A stretch of 23,822 nt of DNA. Origin: Burkholderiales bacterium UBA4615. Lineage in GTDB: Bacteria > Pseudomonadota > Gammaproteobacteria > Burkholderiales > Burkholderiaceae_E. Positions 7,157-14,670 of the stretch are shown here, one piece after another. The translations under genes were made by a program, and so were the position numbers. How positions within the stretch are numbered: the first letter of the stretch is position 1; each line of letters starts with the position of its first letter. Under the pieces are notes generated by a model. It saw nothing but the letters and a program-made list of their open reading frames with translations. It was not told the DNA's origin and did no database searches. Where the stretch lies: positions 47,012-70,833 of the forward strand of contig DGIT01000101.1 of the NCBI GenBank assembly GCA_002386465.1. The letters run 5' to 3'.

Positions 7157-8047
7157 TCACCGTGCGGCCGCGCGTGCGCGCTCCTGGCGCAGCAGCCATA
7201 AGCCGGCTGCGATCAGGAGCACGATGCCGATCCAGCCCAAGGTATTGGGCCACTCGCCCCAGATCGTGGCGCCTGCGATCAGTGCAAAGAGCAGTCCGCT
7301 GTAACGGAACGGGGCGATCACGGTCAGATCCCCTGCGCGGGCGGCCAGCGTGATCAGGTGATAGCCCGCTGCCAAAAATACCGACGCCGCCGCCAGCAGG
7401 CCGAATTCGGTGGCGGTCATCGGCTTCCAGCCCAGGAACAGCAGGGCAAGCCCGGCCAGGATCAGCACGGTGAACAGGCTTGCCAGCGTGATCGAAAACG
7501 ATGGAATCCCTGGTGGAACACGGCGTGTGACCAGGTCCCGAAAGGCATGCAGCAGCGTGGCAAAGAGGCACAGCACCGAGAAGGCATTGAAGCCTTCGCT
7601 GCGCGGCTGAATCACCAGCAACACACCGATGAACCCGACTGCGATGGTGAGCCAGCGCACCAGCCCCGCGCGCTCATGCAGCAGCACAACCGCCAGCACG
7701 GCAATGAAGAGCGGCGCAGCCATATTGATGGCGGTGGCGTTGGCGATCGGCAGGTGCAGCAGTGAGGTGAGGTAGGCGAAGGTGGCGCCTGCGTCGATCA
7801 AGGCACGCGCCACCACCCAGCGATTGTTGCAGTGGGCAAGCCGCACCGGTGCGGCGGTCAGTCGGGCGGCCAGTGCGATGCACGCAAAGGCCATCAGCCC
7901 GCGCACAAGAATGAGCTGCGCAGGCGGCACAGTCTGTCCAGCGACCTTCACGAGCGTGTCGTTGACCAGATAGGCGGCCATGGAGGCCATCATGAGCCGG
8001 ATGCCGCGGGCATTGACCCGCCAGGCGGAGTGCTGCGCGTCGTTCAA
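7157..8047 (-). CDS. EamA/DMT-family inner-membrane transporter
   Basis: This drug/metabolite transporter superfamily protein has about ten predicted membrane helices arranged as two EamA repeats. Typical signatures are the first-helix segment RGIRLMMASMAAYLVNDTLVK, the LPIANATAINMAAPLF segment, LLHERAGLVRWLTIAVGFIGVLL closing the first repeat, and a second repeat ending ATIWGEWPNTLGWIGIVLLIAAG. The start is uncertain. The frame is open well into the upstream dehydrogenase gene. TTG 8047 gives 296 residues, the usual family length, and leaves the first helix complete. ATG 7993 would cut into helix 1, and a TTG at 8074 is also possible; none has a clear ribosome-binding site. It follows the acyl-CoA dehydrogenase by about 46 bases and may move a substrate or product of that pathway, which is inference. 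Confidence 0.88.
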   Translation of the reverse strand: MNDAQHSAWRVNARGIRLMMASMAAYLVNDTLVKVAGQTVPPAQLILVRGLMAFACIALAARLTAAPVRLAHCNNRWVVARALIDAGATFAYLTSLLHLPIANATAINMAAPLFIAVLAVVLLHERAGLVRWLTIAVGFIGVLLVIQPRSEGFNAFSVLCLFATLLHAFRDLVTRRVPPGIPSFSITLASLFTVLILAGLALLFLGWKPMTATEFGLLAAASVFLAAGYHLITLAARAGDLTVIAPFRYSGLLFALIAGATIWGEWPNTLGWIGIVLLIAAGLWLLRQERARAAAR

Positions 8048-8093
8048 GACAGGTCTTGGCTGTGCGCAGCCCAATCGCCCGGGATGCGTGGGC

Positions 8094-9260
8094 TCATCGC
8101 CCGGTGGCTTGCTTGCGCAGCCCCGCCGCAATGCGCTCAAGCAGCATTTCGCTGGAACCGTCGGTGAAGCTGGCCACCCGCGCCCCCACCAGATGACGGC
8201 CAAACGGATGGTGATCGCGCAAGCCTTCAGCGCCCATGGCCTGAGCCAGCACGGCCAGCTGGCGCTCGGCCATGCGGGTAGACATCAGCTTGGCCTGCGC
8301 GGCGATCATCTGGGCGTCTTCCTTGGCATCAATCATGCGGGCCGACTCGGCCACCATGAGCCGACATCCAGCCAGTTCGGCCGAGGCTTCGGACAAGCGC
8401 CAGCGCCAACCCTGGTGATCGGCCAGCGGCACGCCAAAGGCATGGCGCGATTCGCCAAACGCAGTGGCGATTCGCAGGGCCTCTGCGACCATGCCGCAGC
8501 ACATGGTGGCCACATAGGTGCGCGCGCCGTTAATCGAGCTCATCGCAGATTTGAAGGCTTTGCCCGGCGGCTGCAGCATTTCCTCGTCGGTGGCGATGTA
8601 GCCATCCAGGGTATAGCCGCCCGTGCCGATGGCATGCTGGCCGGCCAGACCGAAAGCAGGCTCGCGCACGAAACCGGCGCGGTGTGCGTCGATGACAAAG
8701 CCGGCAATGCCCTTGGCGCCGGACCCCGGCTCGGTCTGCGCATACATCACCGACACATCGGCTTGCGCAGCATTCGTGATCCAGGCCTTGCGCCCGTCCA
8801 GGCGCCAGCCGCCAGCCACCCGCGTGGCGCGCATCTGTATGGCGCCAAAGTCCGAGCCCATGCCGGGCTCGGTGAGCGCAGTGCAGCCCACGATGCGGCC
8901 CGCAATCAGATCGGGCACATAGCGGGCGATGACAGTGGGCGAGGCTTCGCGGGCGATCTTGTTGGCCACGTTTTGCGTGTTGACCAGCGAAAAGGCAAAG
9001 CCATAGTCAGCCGCCGCGAGGATTTCGCAAAAGCGGTTCTTCACCGAGAAAGGCTGGCCCTGGCCGCCATGCTCGCGCGGCACCTCGATCGAAGTCAGGC
9101 CCAGGGCTGCGGCCTGGGCGAAGGCTTCACGGCCCATGCGCCGCTCGCGCTCCCATTGCGCCGCATTGGGCGCAACCACATCGCAGGCAAAGCGCGCGGC
9201 GCGATCGAGCAGTTCAGTGGCGGACAGGCCGGTGGCGGGGGGTGTGGCGACTGTGCTCAT
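8094..9260 (-). CDS. Acyl-CoA dehydrogenase
   Basis: This 388-residue FAD-dependent acyl-CoA dehydrogenase would introduce an alpha-beta double bond into an acyl-CoA and pass electrons to ETF. The start is ATG 9260, with GAGGA seven bases upstream; the open frame to 9314 is not used. The N-terminal helical domain is followed by the middle-domain signature TALTEPGMGSDFG (residues 128-139). Then come WRLDGRKAWITNA and GIAGFVID, and the C-terminal helical domain with SRHAFGVPLADHQ. At the usual catalytic-base position near the C-terminus the sequence is SFTDGSSEML. Asp367 thus replaces the glutamate of the EGT motif of MCAD-type enzymes; ACAD10/11-like proteins also have DG there. It is first in a - strand unit with the DMT transporter and divergent from the TfdA-like gene, so the two units may share a pathway. 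Confidence 0.94.
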   Translation of the reverse strand: MSTVATPPATGLSATELLDRAARFACDVVAPNAAQWERERRMGREAFAQAAALGLTSIEVPREHGGQGQPFSVKNRFCEILAAADYGFAFSLVNTQNVANKIAREASPTVIARYVPDLIAGRIVGCTALTEPGMGSDFGAIQMRATRVAGGWRLDGRKAWITNAAQADVSVMYAQTEPGSGAKGIAGFVIDAHRAGFVREPAFGLAGQHAIGTGGYTLDGYIATDEEMLQPPGKAFKSAMSSINGARTYVATMCCGMVAEALRIATAFGESRHAFGVPLADHQGWRWRLSEASAELAGCRLMVAESARMIDAKEDAQMIAAQAKLMSTRMAERQLAVLAQAMGAEGLRDHHPFGRHLVGARVASFTDGSSEMLLERIAAGLRKQATGR

Positions 9261-9324
9261 CAGGAGTTCCTCTGGAGTTGCGTTAGCGTGCGCCCTCGGG
9301 GGCGCGTCTCGCATGCCTGGCCTG

Positions 9325-9330
9325 ATGATA
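9325..9330 (-). promoter_or_regulatory. Possible -10 element (TATCAT) for the acyl-CoA dehydrogenase unit
   Basis: On the - strand GCCTATCATC contains TATCAT, a 5-of-6 match to the -10 consensus. It lies about 65 bases upstream of ATG 9260 in the 207-base divergent gap with the TfdA-like gene. No -35 match is evident. Confidence 0.28.
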
Positions 9331-9467
9331 GGCGCTCAGCGGCCCGATCCTGCCTGGCATCGGCCCACAGGCTTCCACTATTCGAGGCGCAGTGGCCTGC
9401 GGGCGCAGCGGACACCCCGCTGCATGGATGGGCACGCTAAGCTAATACGTTCAAAGAGGAGACTCCC

Positions 9468-10370
9468 ATGCCGATCACCGTTTCTGCGATGACCGATGGT
9501 TTCGCCGCCGAGGTGGGCGACATCGATCTGACCCGCCCGCTGGACGCGCAGACCGAACGCGAAGTCCGTGACGCGTTCACGCAGTATGCCGTGCTGATCT
9601 TTCCCGAGCAGACACTGACGGTTGAGCAGCACCTGGCCTTTGCGCGGCTCTTCGGCCCACACGAGCGCACGGTCGCCGCGGTCATGCCCGGGCAGAAACT
9701 GCGGGTGCGCGAAGAAATCGCCGACATCGCCAACATGACCCCGAACGGCGAGGTCTGGGGCAAAGATTATCGGTTGCGCCTGTTTCAACTGGGCAACCGA
9801 CTGTGGCACACCGACAGTTCGTTCAAGCAGCCCACGGGCTTTACCTCGATGCTGTATTGCCGCTCGGTTGCACCGATTGGCGGGCACACCGAGTTTGCCG
9901 ACCTGCGAGCGGCCTTCGATGCACTGCCGGCCGAACTGAAAGCGCAAGTGGACTGCCTGATCGGCGAGCACTCGTTGCTGTACTCCCGTCGCAAGCTGGG
10001 CTTCACGGATTTTTCCGAGCAGGAGCGTGCGGCCTGGGCACCCGTAGCGCGGCCGCTGGTGCGCACGATTGCGCAGTCGGGGCGGCGCAGCCTGTATCTC
10101 GCTTCGCATATCGGGCGCATTCGCGGCATGGAGGATGCGCAAGCCGATGCGCTGCTTGCGCAGCTCATGGCGCACGCCACCGAACGTCGCTTCACCTATC
10201 TGCACCGCTGGCGCGTGCGCGATCTGGTGCTGTGGGATAACCGTTGCACGATGCACCGGGGCACAGCCTTTGATGACACCCGCTGGCCGCGTGACATGCA
10301 ACGCGCCACCACGTCGGATCAGCCCGATGTGTTCGAGGCTGAACTGCGGGCAGCAGGCCTTGCGGCCTGA
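9468..10370 (+). CDS. TfdA-like Fe(II)/2-oxoglutarate dioxygenase
   Basis: This 300-residue TauD/TfdA-family enzyme is closer to TfdA (2,4-D dioxygenase) than to TauD. The C-terminal layout matches TfdA: WRVRDLVLWDNRCTMHRG, then DTRWPRDMQRATTSD. Iron ligands are His114 and Asp116 in LWHTDSSF, and His263. Arg275 aligns with the 2-oxoglutarate-binding Arg273 of TfdA, with one extra residue in the loop, and Arg279 with Arg277. The start is ATG 9468 behind AAGAGGAG. TfdA-type enzymes hydroxylate next to an ether oxygen or similar group so that the product breaks apart. The substrate here is unknown, and the nearby CoA ligase and dehydrogenase suggest an organic acid. It opens a + strand operon: the thioesterase ATG follows the stop after four bases. 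No transporter or chlorocatechol gene typical of tfd clusters is seen. Confidence 0.93.
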   Translation: MPITVSAMTDGFAAEVGDIDLTRPLDAQTEREVRDAFTQYAVLIFPEQTLTVEQHLAFARLFGPHERTVAAVMPGQKLRVREEIADIANMTPNGEVWGKDYRLRLFQLGNRLWHTDSSFKQPTGFTSMLYCRSVAPIGGHTEFADLRAAFDALPAELKAQVDCLIGEHSLLYSRRKLGFTDFSEQERAAWAPVARPLVRTIAQSGRRSLYLASHIGRIRGMEDAQADALLAQLMAHATERRFTYLHRWRVRDLVLWDNRCTMHRGTAFDDTRWPRDMQRATTSDQPDVFEAELRAAGLAA

Positions 10371-10374
10371 CCCC

Positions 10375-10869
10375 ATGAACGCCAGCGCCTCGCATCCATT
10401 GCCCGCTCAGTCGTCCGCTCAGTCTCTCTCTGAGCCGCCCCTCAAGACACTTGAGCTGCGCATCGCCGTCGACGAGCAGGATCTGCCCGAAGATCGCTAC
10501 TCCGACCACGTCAACAACGCCCGCTATTTCGCATTTATCAACCGCACCTTTCAGGCCTGGTATCGGCCGATGGGCCTGCGCGATCGCAGCACGTCCTTTG
10601 CCGCACCGATGGTGCGCAGCGAATACGACTTTCTTGCTGAGGTGAAGCCACCGGGAGAAGTCATGTGCCGCATCACCGTGGTGAGAGTCGGTCGTGCAAG
10701 CATGGAACATGCGGTGGAAATGTGGGACATGCAGCCGCACGGGCGCGACGCGCCGGTGCTGGTGGGTCGCGGTAAGGTCATCCATGCCTGCATCGACCGG
10801 GCCACACGGCGCGCCACGCCCTGGCCGCAGGAGATCCGGGACCGCTGCTGGACTGACCCGATCGAATGA
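10375..10869 (+). CDS. Hotdog-fold acyl-CoA thioesterase (4HBT/YbgC type)
   Basis: This 164-residue protein has a hotdog-fold thioesterase domain. The signature is SDHVNNARYFAFINRTFQAW at residues ~41-60, resembling the DxDxxGHVNNxxY motif of 4-hydroxybenzoyl-CoA/YbgC-type thioesterases. Later come YDFLAEVKPPGE and the MEHAVEMWD strand. The first ~20 residues are rich in Ser, Ala, Pro and Gln and are probably disordered. Start ATG 10375 is only four bases after the stop of the TfdA-like gene and lacks a clear ribosome-binding site, so translation is probably coupled. It would hydrolyse an acyl-CoA to acid and CoA. Its place between an oxygenase and a CoA ligase suggests either release of a dead-end thioester or of the product acid. 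The chain-length or aromatic preference cannot be read. Confidence 0.9.
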   Translation: MNASASHPLPAQSSAQSLSEPPLKTLELRIAVDEQDLPEDRYSDHVNNARYFAFINRTFQAWYRPMGLRDRSTSFAAPMVRSEYDFLAEVKPPGEVMCRITVVRVGRASMEHAVEMWDMQPHGRDAPVLVGRGKVIHACIDRATRRATPWPQEIRDRCWTDPIE

Positions 10870-10900
10870 CATCACCGAACATACCCTCGAGGAGACCCGC

Positions 10901-12460
10901 ATGTACCTGACCCAGGCCCTGCACCGCGCGGTGCAGCAGCACCCCGATCGCGTCGCCAGTATTTTCGGTACACGCCGACGCAGCTTCGCCGAGTTTGCCG
11001 ACCGGGTCGCGCGGCTGGCGGGTGCGCTGCAGCGCCTGGGAATGAAGCCCGGCGACCGCGTGGCCATGCTGGCCATGAACTCCGATCGCTACCTGGAATA
11101 CCAGATGGCCGTGCCGTGGGCAGGCGGCGTCCTCAATCCCTGCAATGTGCGCTGGTCGGTCGCGGAGATTGCCTATTCGCTGAACGATTCGGGCTCGACC
11201 ATCCTGCTGGTCGATGATCACTTCCTGTCCATGGTGCCCTCGTTGCGCACTGAAACCGCCGGACTGCGCGAAGTGATTCACTGCGGCGATGGTGCGGCTC
11301 CAGCTGGCACCCACAGCTATGAGTCGCTGATCGAAGCTGCCACGGCTGTGCCCGACGCCATTCGGCGCGGCGACGATCTGGCTGGCATCTTTTACACCGG
11401 CGGCACCACCGGCTTTCCCAAGGGCGTGATGCTCAGTCACACCAACATGATGAGTTCGGGTCTGGCCATGCGCGCCGACGGTCTGGCCCAACCGGATGGC
11501 GTGTACCTGCATGCGGCGCCCATGTTTCACCTGGCCGACATGGGTGTGGCCATGCCGCATTGGATCGAGGGCAACACCCACGCCATCGTGGCCGCCTTCA
11601 ACCCCGAGGTGGTGCTGGATGTAATGGCCCGCGACCGCGTCACCCACGTGCTGCTGGTGCCAACCATGGTGCAGATGCTGGTTGACCATCCAGCCATGCA
11701 GCAGCCCCGCGACCTCTCCGCCCTGCACACCATCGCCTATGGCGCCTCGCCCATGTCCGAGGCCGTGGTCGACCGCGCCATGAAGGCGCTGCCCGGTGTG
11801 GGCTTCATCCAGGCCTACGGCATGACCGAGCTGTCGCCTCTGGCCACGCTCAACCCGGCCTGGTACCACACGGCAGAAGGCCGCAAGGCAGGCAAGCTGC
11901 GCTCGGCAGGTCGCGCCAGTCACTGCGCCGAGGTGAAGATCGTCGATGCCCAGGGCCATGAAGTGCCGCGCGGCACGGTGGGCGAAGTGATCGTGCGCGG
12001 CCCCAACGTGATGCAGGGCTACTGGAACAAGCCCGAGCAAACCGCCGCTGCACTGAAGAACGGCTGGATGCATACCGGTGACGGCGCCTACATGGATGAG
12101 GACGGCTTCATCTTCATTGCCGACCGGCTGAAGGACATGATCATCAGCGGCGGCGAGAACATCTATTCCGCGGAAGTCGAGAACGCACTCGCCCAGCATC
12201 CGGCCGTCGCTGCGTGTGCAGTCATCGGCATCCCCAATGACCAGTGGGGCGAATCAGTGCATGCGGTCGTGGTGCTCAAGCCTGATGTCAAACCCGAGGC
12301 GAGCGAGCTGATCGACCATTGCAAGGCGCTGATCGCGGGCTACAAATGCCCTCGCAGCGTGGATTTCGTGGCCGCCCTGCCTCTTTCGGGTGCGGGCAAA
12401 GTCCTCAAGACCACCCTGCGCGAGCCGTTCTGGAAAGGGCGCACGCGCAACGTGGCCTGA
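10901..12460 (+). CDS. AMP-forming acyl-CoA synthetase
   Basis: This 519-residue ANL-superfamily CoA ligase is complete. The start is ATG 10901, with GAGGAG six bases upstream; the longer open frame overlaps the thioesterase and is rejected. The ATP-binding P-loop is YTGGTTGFPKG at 165-175. The A5 motif is QAYGMTELSP at 304-313. The A7 aspartate is in HTGDGAYMDEDG, followed by the A8 hinge RLKDMIISGGENIYSAEVE (409-427). The A10 catalytic Lys500 lies in SGAGKVLK. Length and motifs fit medium- or long-chain and related acyl-CoA ligases. The substrate is unknown. It is the last gene of the TfdA-like/thioesterase/ligase operon, 31 bases after the thioesterase stop, and could feed the divergently encoded acyl-CoA dehydrogenase. 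It is not a duplicate of the ligase fragment at the left edge: the shared motifs differ in detail (MIISGGENIYSAEVE against MIKTGGENVSEREVE). Confidence 0.95.
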   Translation: MYLTQALHRAVQQHPDRVASIFGTRRRSFAEFADRVARLAGALQRLGMKPGDRVAMLAMNSDRYLEYQMAVPWAGGVLNPCNVRWSVAEIAYSLNDSGSTILLVDDHFLSMVPSLRTETAGLREVIHCGDGAAPAGTHSYESLIEAATAVPDAIRRGDDLAGIFYTGGTTGFPKGVMLSHTNMMSSGLAMRADGLAQPDGVYLHAAPMFHLADMGVAMPHWIEGNTHAIVAAFNPEVVLDVMARDRVTHVLLVPTMVQMLVDHPAMQQPRDLSALHTIAYGASPMSEAVVDRAMKALPGVGFIQAYGMTELSPLATLNPAWYHTAEGRKAGKLRSAGRASHCAEVKIVDAQGHEVPRGTVGEVIVRGPNVMQGYWNKPEQTAAALKNGWMHTGDGAYMDEDGFIFIADRLKDMIISGGENIYSAEVENALAQHPAVAACAVIGIPNDQWGESVHAVVVLKPDVKPEASELIDHCKALIAGYKCPRSVDFVAALPLSGAGKVLKTTLREPFWKGRTRNVA

Positions 12461-12475
12461 TCACGACCGGTTCAG

Positions 12476-12499
12476 GCCCGGGGCAGCGACGCACCGGGC
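12476..12499. terminator. Weak hairpin between convergent genes, candidate terminator
   Basis: GCCCGG and CCGGGC form a 6-base-pair GC stem with a 12-base loop in the 62-base gap between the ligase and histidine phosphatase stops. There is no T-tract. It may aid termination, but a GC-rich stem of this length could arise by chance. Confidence 0.3.
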
Positions 12500-12515
12500 T
12501 CAGACAGGCTCAGAC
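12497..12515. repeat. Tandem 9-base direct repeat
   Basis: GGCTCAGAC occurs at 12497-12505 and again at 12507-12515, one base apart. It begins inside the right arm of the hairpin in the same gap. Two copies only; no function is evident. Confidence 0.6.
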
Positions 12516-12522
12516 GGGCCGA

Positions 12523-13137
12523 TTAAACGCCGACCACGCCCTTGCCGTCGTCGCGTGCTCCGCCTTCCAGGTGCATGCTGCAGCCCACCAGGCTGACCAG
12601 GTGAGGTGGCTCGGCGCTCATGATGGTGACCGAGGTATTGGCCAGTTGTTCGGGGTAGGTCATGCCTTCGGGAAAGTGGGTGTGGCCCATCAGGAAGTGG
12701 CGGATGAACAAACCGTGTGAGACCACAGCAAGGTCACCGCCGGCCCGGGCCCGCTGCTCGATGATCCACTGATAGGCCTGAGCAATCCGCGCACGAAACT
12801 GCTCCATCGATTCGCCATTGGGCGGGCCTTCATCGGCATGGATCGGGTCGTAGCCCAAGTCGTCGAAACGCCGGCCGCGCAGGTCGCCGAAATTGCGCTC
12901 GCCCAGCAGCGGCGACGCGATGACCGGAATACCAGTGGCCTGCGAGATAGCCTGCGCGGTCTGATAAGCACGGGCCATGTCGCTGCTCACAATGGCAGCG
13001 GGCGGTCGGGCGGCAAAACGGCGGCCCACAGCCAGCGCCTGTTCGCGACCCCGTGCACCCAGCGGGGTGTCGGGAAACTGCAGCGTGCGCGCGGCGTTCA
13101 GTTCAGTCTCGCCGTGGCGAATGAGCATCAGGGTCAT
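12523..13137 (-). CDS. Histidine phosphatase family protein (phosphoglycerate mutase-like)
   Basis: This 204-residue protein belongs to the branch 1 histidine phosphatase superfamily. The start is ATG 13137, with GGAGAA seven bases upstream; the longer frame to 13224 is not supported. The phosphorylated histidine is His8 in the N-terminal LIRHGETELN. Other catalytic-pocket elements are SSDMARAYQTAQAI, the acidic GERNFGDLRG segment, and the second histidine in VVSHGLFIRHFL. It would remove a phosphate from a small molecule or nucleotide; cofactor-dependent mutase activity is less likely for a protein of this short size. It is a one-gene unit, convergent with the CoA ligase and divergent from the NIPSNAP gene. 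No pathway link to its neighbours is obvious. Confidence 0.92.
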   Translation of the reverse strand: MTLMLIRHGETELNAARTLQFPDTPLGARGREQALAVGRRFAARPPAAIVSSDMARAYQTAQAISQATGIPVIASPLLGERNFGDLRGRRFDDLGYDPIHADEGPPNGESMEQFRARIAQAYQWIIEQRARAGGDLAVVSHGLFIRHFLMGHTHFPEGMTYPEQLANTSVTIMSAEPPHLVSLVGCSMHLEGGARDDGKGVVGV

Positions 13138-13173
13138 GGTGGGCTTCTCCGAGAGAGGGGAACCCTTGCAGGC

Positions 13174-13179
13174 TACACT
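13174..13179 (+). promoter_or_regulatory. Possible -10 element (TACACT) for the NIPSNAP gene
   Basis: GGCTACACTC in the histidine phosphatase/NIPSNAP gap contains TACACT, a 4-of-6 match to the -10 consensus, about 60 bases before the GTG at 13242. It is nearly identical to elements in two other divergent gaps. No -35 is visible. Confidence 0.22.
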
Positions 13180-13241
13180 CGGTTTGTGACGCGCGGGACG
13201 ATGCGCGGTGTCGATACACAACATCCTGAAAGGGGACAGAC

Positions 13242-13559
13242 GTGGCGATTTACGAATTGCGCACCTATGACATCACCGTAGGCAAAATGGCCGAGGTGGT
13301 GCAGCTTTACAAGACTGAAGGCTGGCCCGCGCTGCAAAAGCATCCGCAGCGGCTGGTGGGCTACTTCACCGGCGACATCGGCGCGCTCAATCAGCTGGTG
13401 CACCTGTGGAAGTTCAATGATGACGCTGACCGGCGTGCGTTCTGGGCGAGCGTCTTCGGCGACCCGGAATTCATGGCCTTCGCGGCCAAACTGCGCCCGC
13501 TGATCAAGCATCAGGAGAACAAGCTGATGATGGCCGCGCCCTGGGGCACGGCACCCTGA
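13242..13559 (+). CDS. NIPSNAP family protein
   Basis: This 105-residue NIPSNAP-domain protein is a small ferredoxin-like alpha+beta barrel of the dimeric type. The start is a GTG at 13242 behind AGGGGA. The family features are the opening IYELRTYDITVGKM, the central GYFTGDIGALNQLVHLWKF, and the terminal arrangement DPEFMAFAAKLRPLIKHQEN. Bacterial NIPSNAP proteins often lie in catabolic clusters, but their biochemical role is poorly defined, so I assign none. Its stop codon abuts that of the converging dioxygenase gene with no base between (13559 and 13560). Confidence 0.9.
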   Translation: MAIYELRTYDITVGKMAEVVQLYKTEGWPALQKHPQRLVGYFTGDIGALNQLVHLWKFNDDADRRAFWASVFGDPEFMAFAAKLRPLIKHQENKLMMAAPWGTAP

Positions 13560-14615
13560 TCACGCCATCTCGACCGTAGGTTGCATGCCCGGCACCACGA
13601 TGCCGCCGCGATCACCTACGGTCAGGCTGCCATAGCGCTGCGCGAACACCGGAGGCAGGGCCCGCGCGCCCGGCACCGCCAACCACAACCGCAACAGATA
13701 GCGCCGCTGCGCCGGATCGGACCAGTCCTCGAACGCCGTGCGGTCATGCAGCATCGTGTGGTTGTGAACGAACTGCATGTCGCCCTCGTCCAGCCGCATG
13801 GAAAAATGCAAGGCGGGATCGTTGGTCAGGGCATCGAACAGGTCCAGTGCCTCGATCTGTTGCGCACTCAGGCGCGGCGCCTCGGGCAGGCGCTGCGAGC
13901 TGTCCACGTACTGACGCTGATAGAGCGCCGTAAGATGGCCCTGGTACCAGTTGAGAACCGGGATTTCGAACCAGGGCTTCATGCCGGCCGGAATCTCGCC
14001 GCGCCGATCGGTGGGGACCGGCTCAAACAGCACGGCGGCCAGATCCGGGCGACGCCGGCGCATCTCGTTGTACAGCGTGCTGGAACTCACCAGTAGCGAG
14101 TCGCCGCCCGAGCGCGCCGGGCGCAGGCACAACAGCCCCACCACATCGCACGAGTCGGTGTGAAAGGTCTGCCGCTCGTGGGTCTGATAGATGCGCACGT
14201 TGGGGTCGGTGCTGGCCAGACCCACATCACGCACATGACCCAGCAGATGGCCTTTGGCGTTTTGTGAACGCGCAAGGCCCAGATGAGCGCCCAACCCGAT
14301 GAACGCCATCGCGCTGTCTGCGTGCGACCACTGCCGCACCGGCATACCTTTCATCAGGATGAAGCCGCGCCCGTCGATGAGTTCGCTGCGAATGGTCTGC
14401 AGTCGGGCAGCCAGTTGGGGCAGGGGAAAATCGGCTGCCTTGAGCGGCGCAGGACCACGGTTGGGGCGTGCCTTCCAGGCATCGAGCGCTGAACGGATTT
14501 CCGCCACATCGCTTGAAGAAAGTTCCACGATCCAGTCGGTGCGCCCGGATACATCCGGGCCGTACCAGGCGGCCGGGCCGGTCTGCAGCGGGGGAAGGTC
14601 CTCGATTCTCAACAT
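13560..14615 (-). CDS. TauD/TfdA-family Fe(II)/2-oxoglutarate dioxygenase, long form
   Basis: This 351-residue enzyme is a third TauD/TfdA-family dioxygenase, clearly different from the other two in this window. The start is ATG 14615 with AGGAG close upstream. An N-terminal ~80-residue extension (WYGPDVSG and following) precedes the core, which opens with ELIDGRGFILMKGMPV. Iron ligands are His152 and Asp154 in TFHTDSCDVVG, and His290 in HNHTMLHDRTAFEDW. Arginines 304, 305 and 309 in AQRRYLLRLWL are candidates for 2-oxoglutarate binding. The larger size and the FVHNHTMLHDR motif resemble the ~350-residue TauD-like proteins found in fungi and Proteobacteria, mostly of unknown function. It lies 55 bases downstream of the amidase on the same strand, so it may oxidise the acid or amine the amidase releases, which is inference. 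Confidence 0.91.
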   Translation of the reverse strand: MLRIEDLPPLQTGPAAWYGPDVSGRTDWIVELSSSDVAEIRSALDAWKARPNRGPAPLKAADFPLPQLAARLQTIRSELIDGRGFILMKGMPVRQWSHADSAMAFIGLGAHLGLARSQNAKGHLLGHVRDVGLASTDPNVRIYQTHERQTFHTDSCDVVGLLCLRPARSGGDSLLVSSSTLYNEMRRRRPDLAAVLFEPVPTDRRGEIPAGMKPWFEIPVLNWYQGHLTALYQRQYVDSSQRLPEAPRLSAQQIEALDLFDALTNDPALHFSMRLDEGDMQFVHNHTMLHDRTAFEDWSDPAQRRYLLRLWLAVPGARALPPVFAQRYGSLTVGDRGGIVVPGMQPTVEMA

Positions 14616-14670
14616 GTTCTCCTGATAAGGGTGTCGTGCGGCCGGCGACGGTTAGGCCCTGCGGGGGCGA

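Noticed and set aside
7980..9440. 486-codon open frame on + opposite the acyl-CoA dehydrogenase and transporter
   Set aside because: It is antisense to two well-supported genes, is rich in His, Gly, Arg and Ala with no domain motif, and is the usual codon-position shadow in GC-rich DNA.
10778..12199. 473-codon open frame on - opposite the acyl-CoA ligase
   Set aside because: The composition is His/Gly-rich without a domain, and the + strand encodes a complete ANL ligase.
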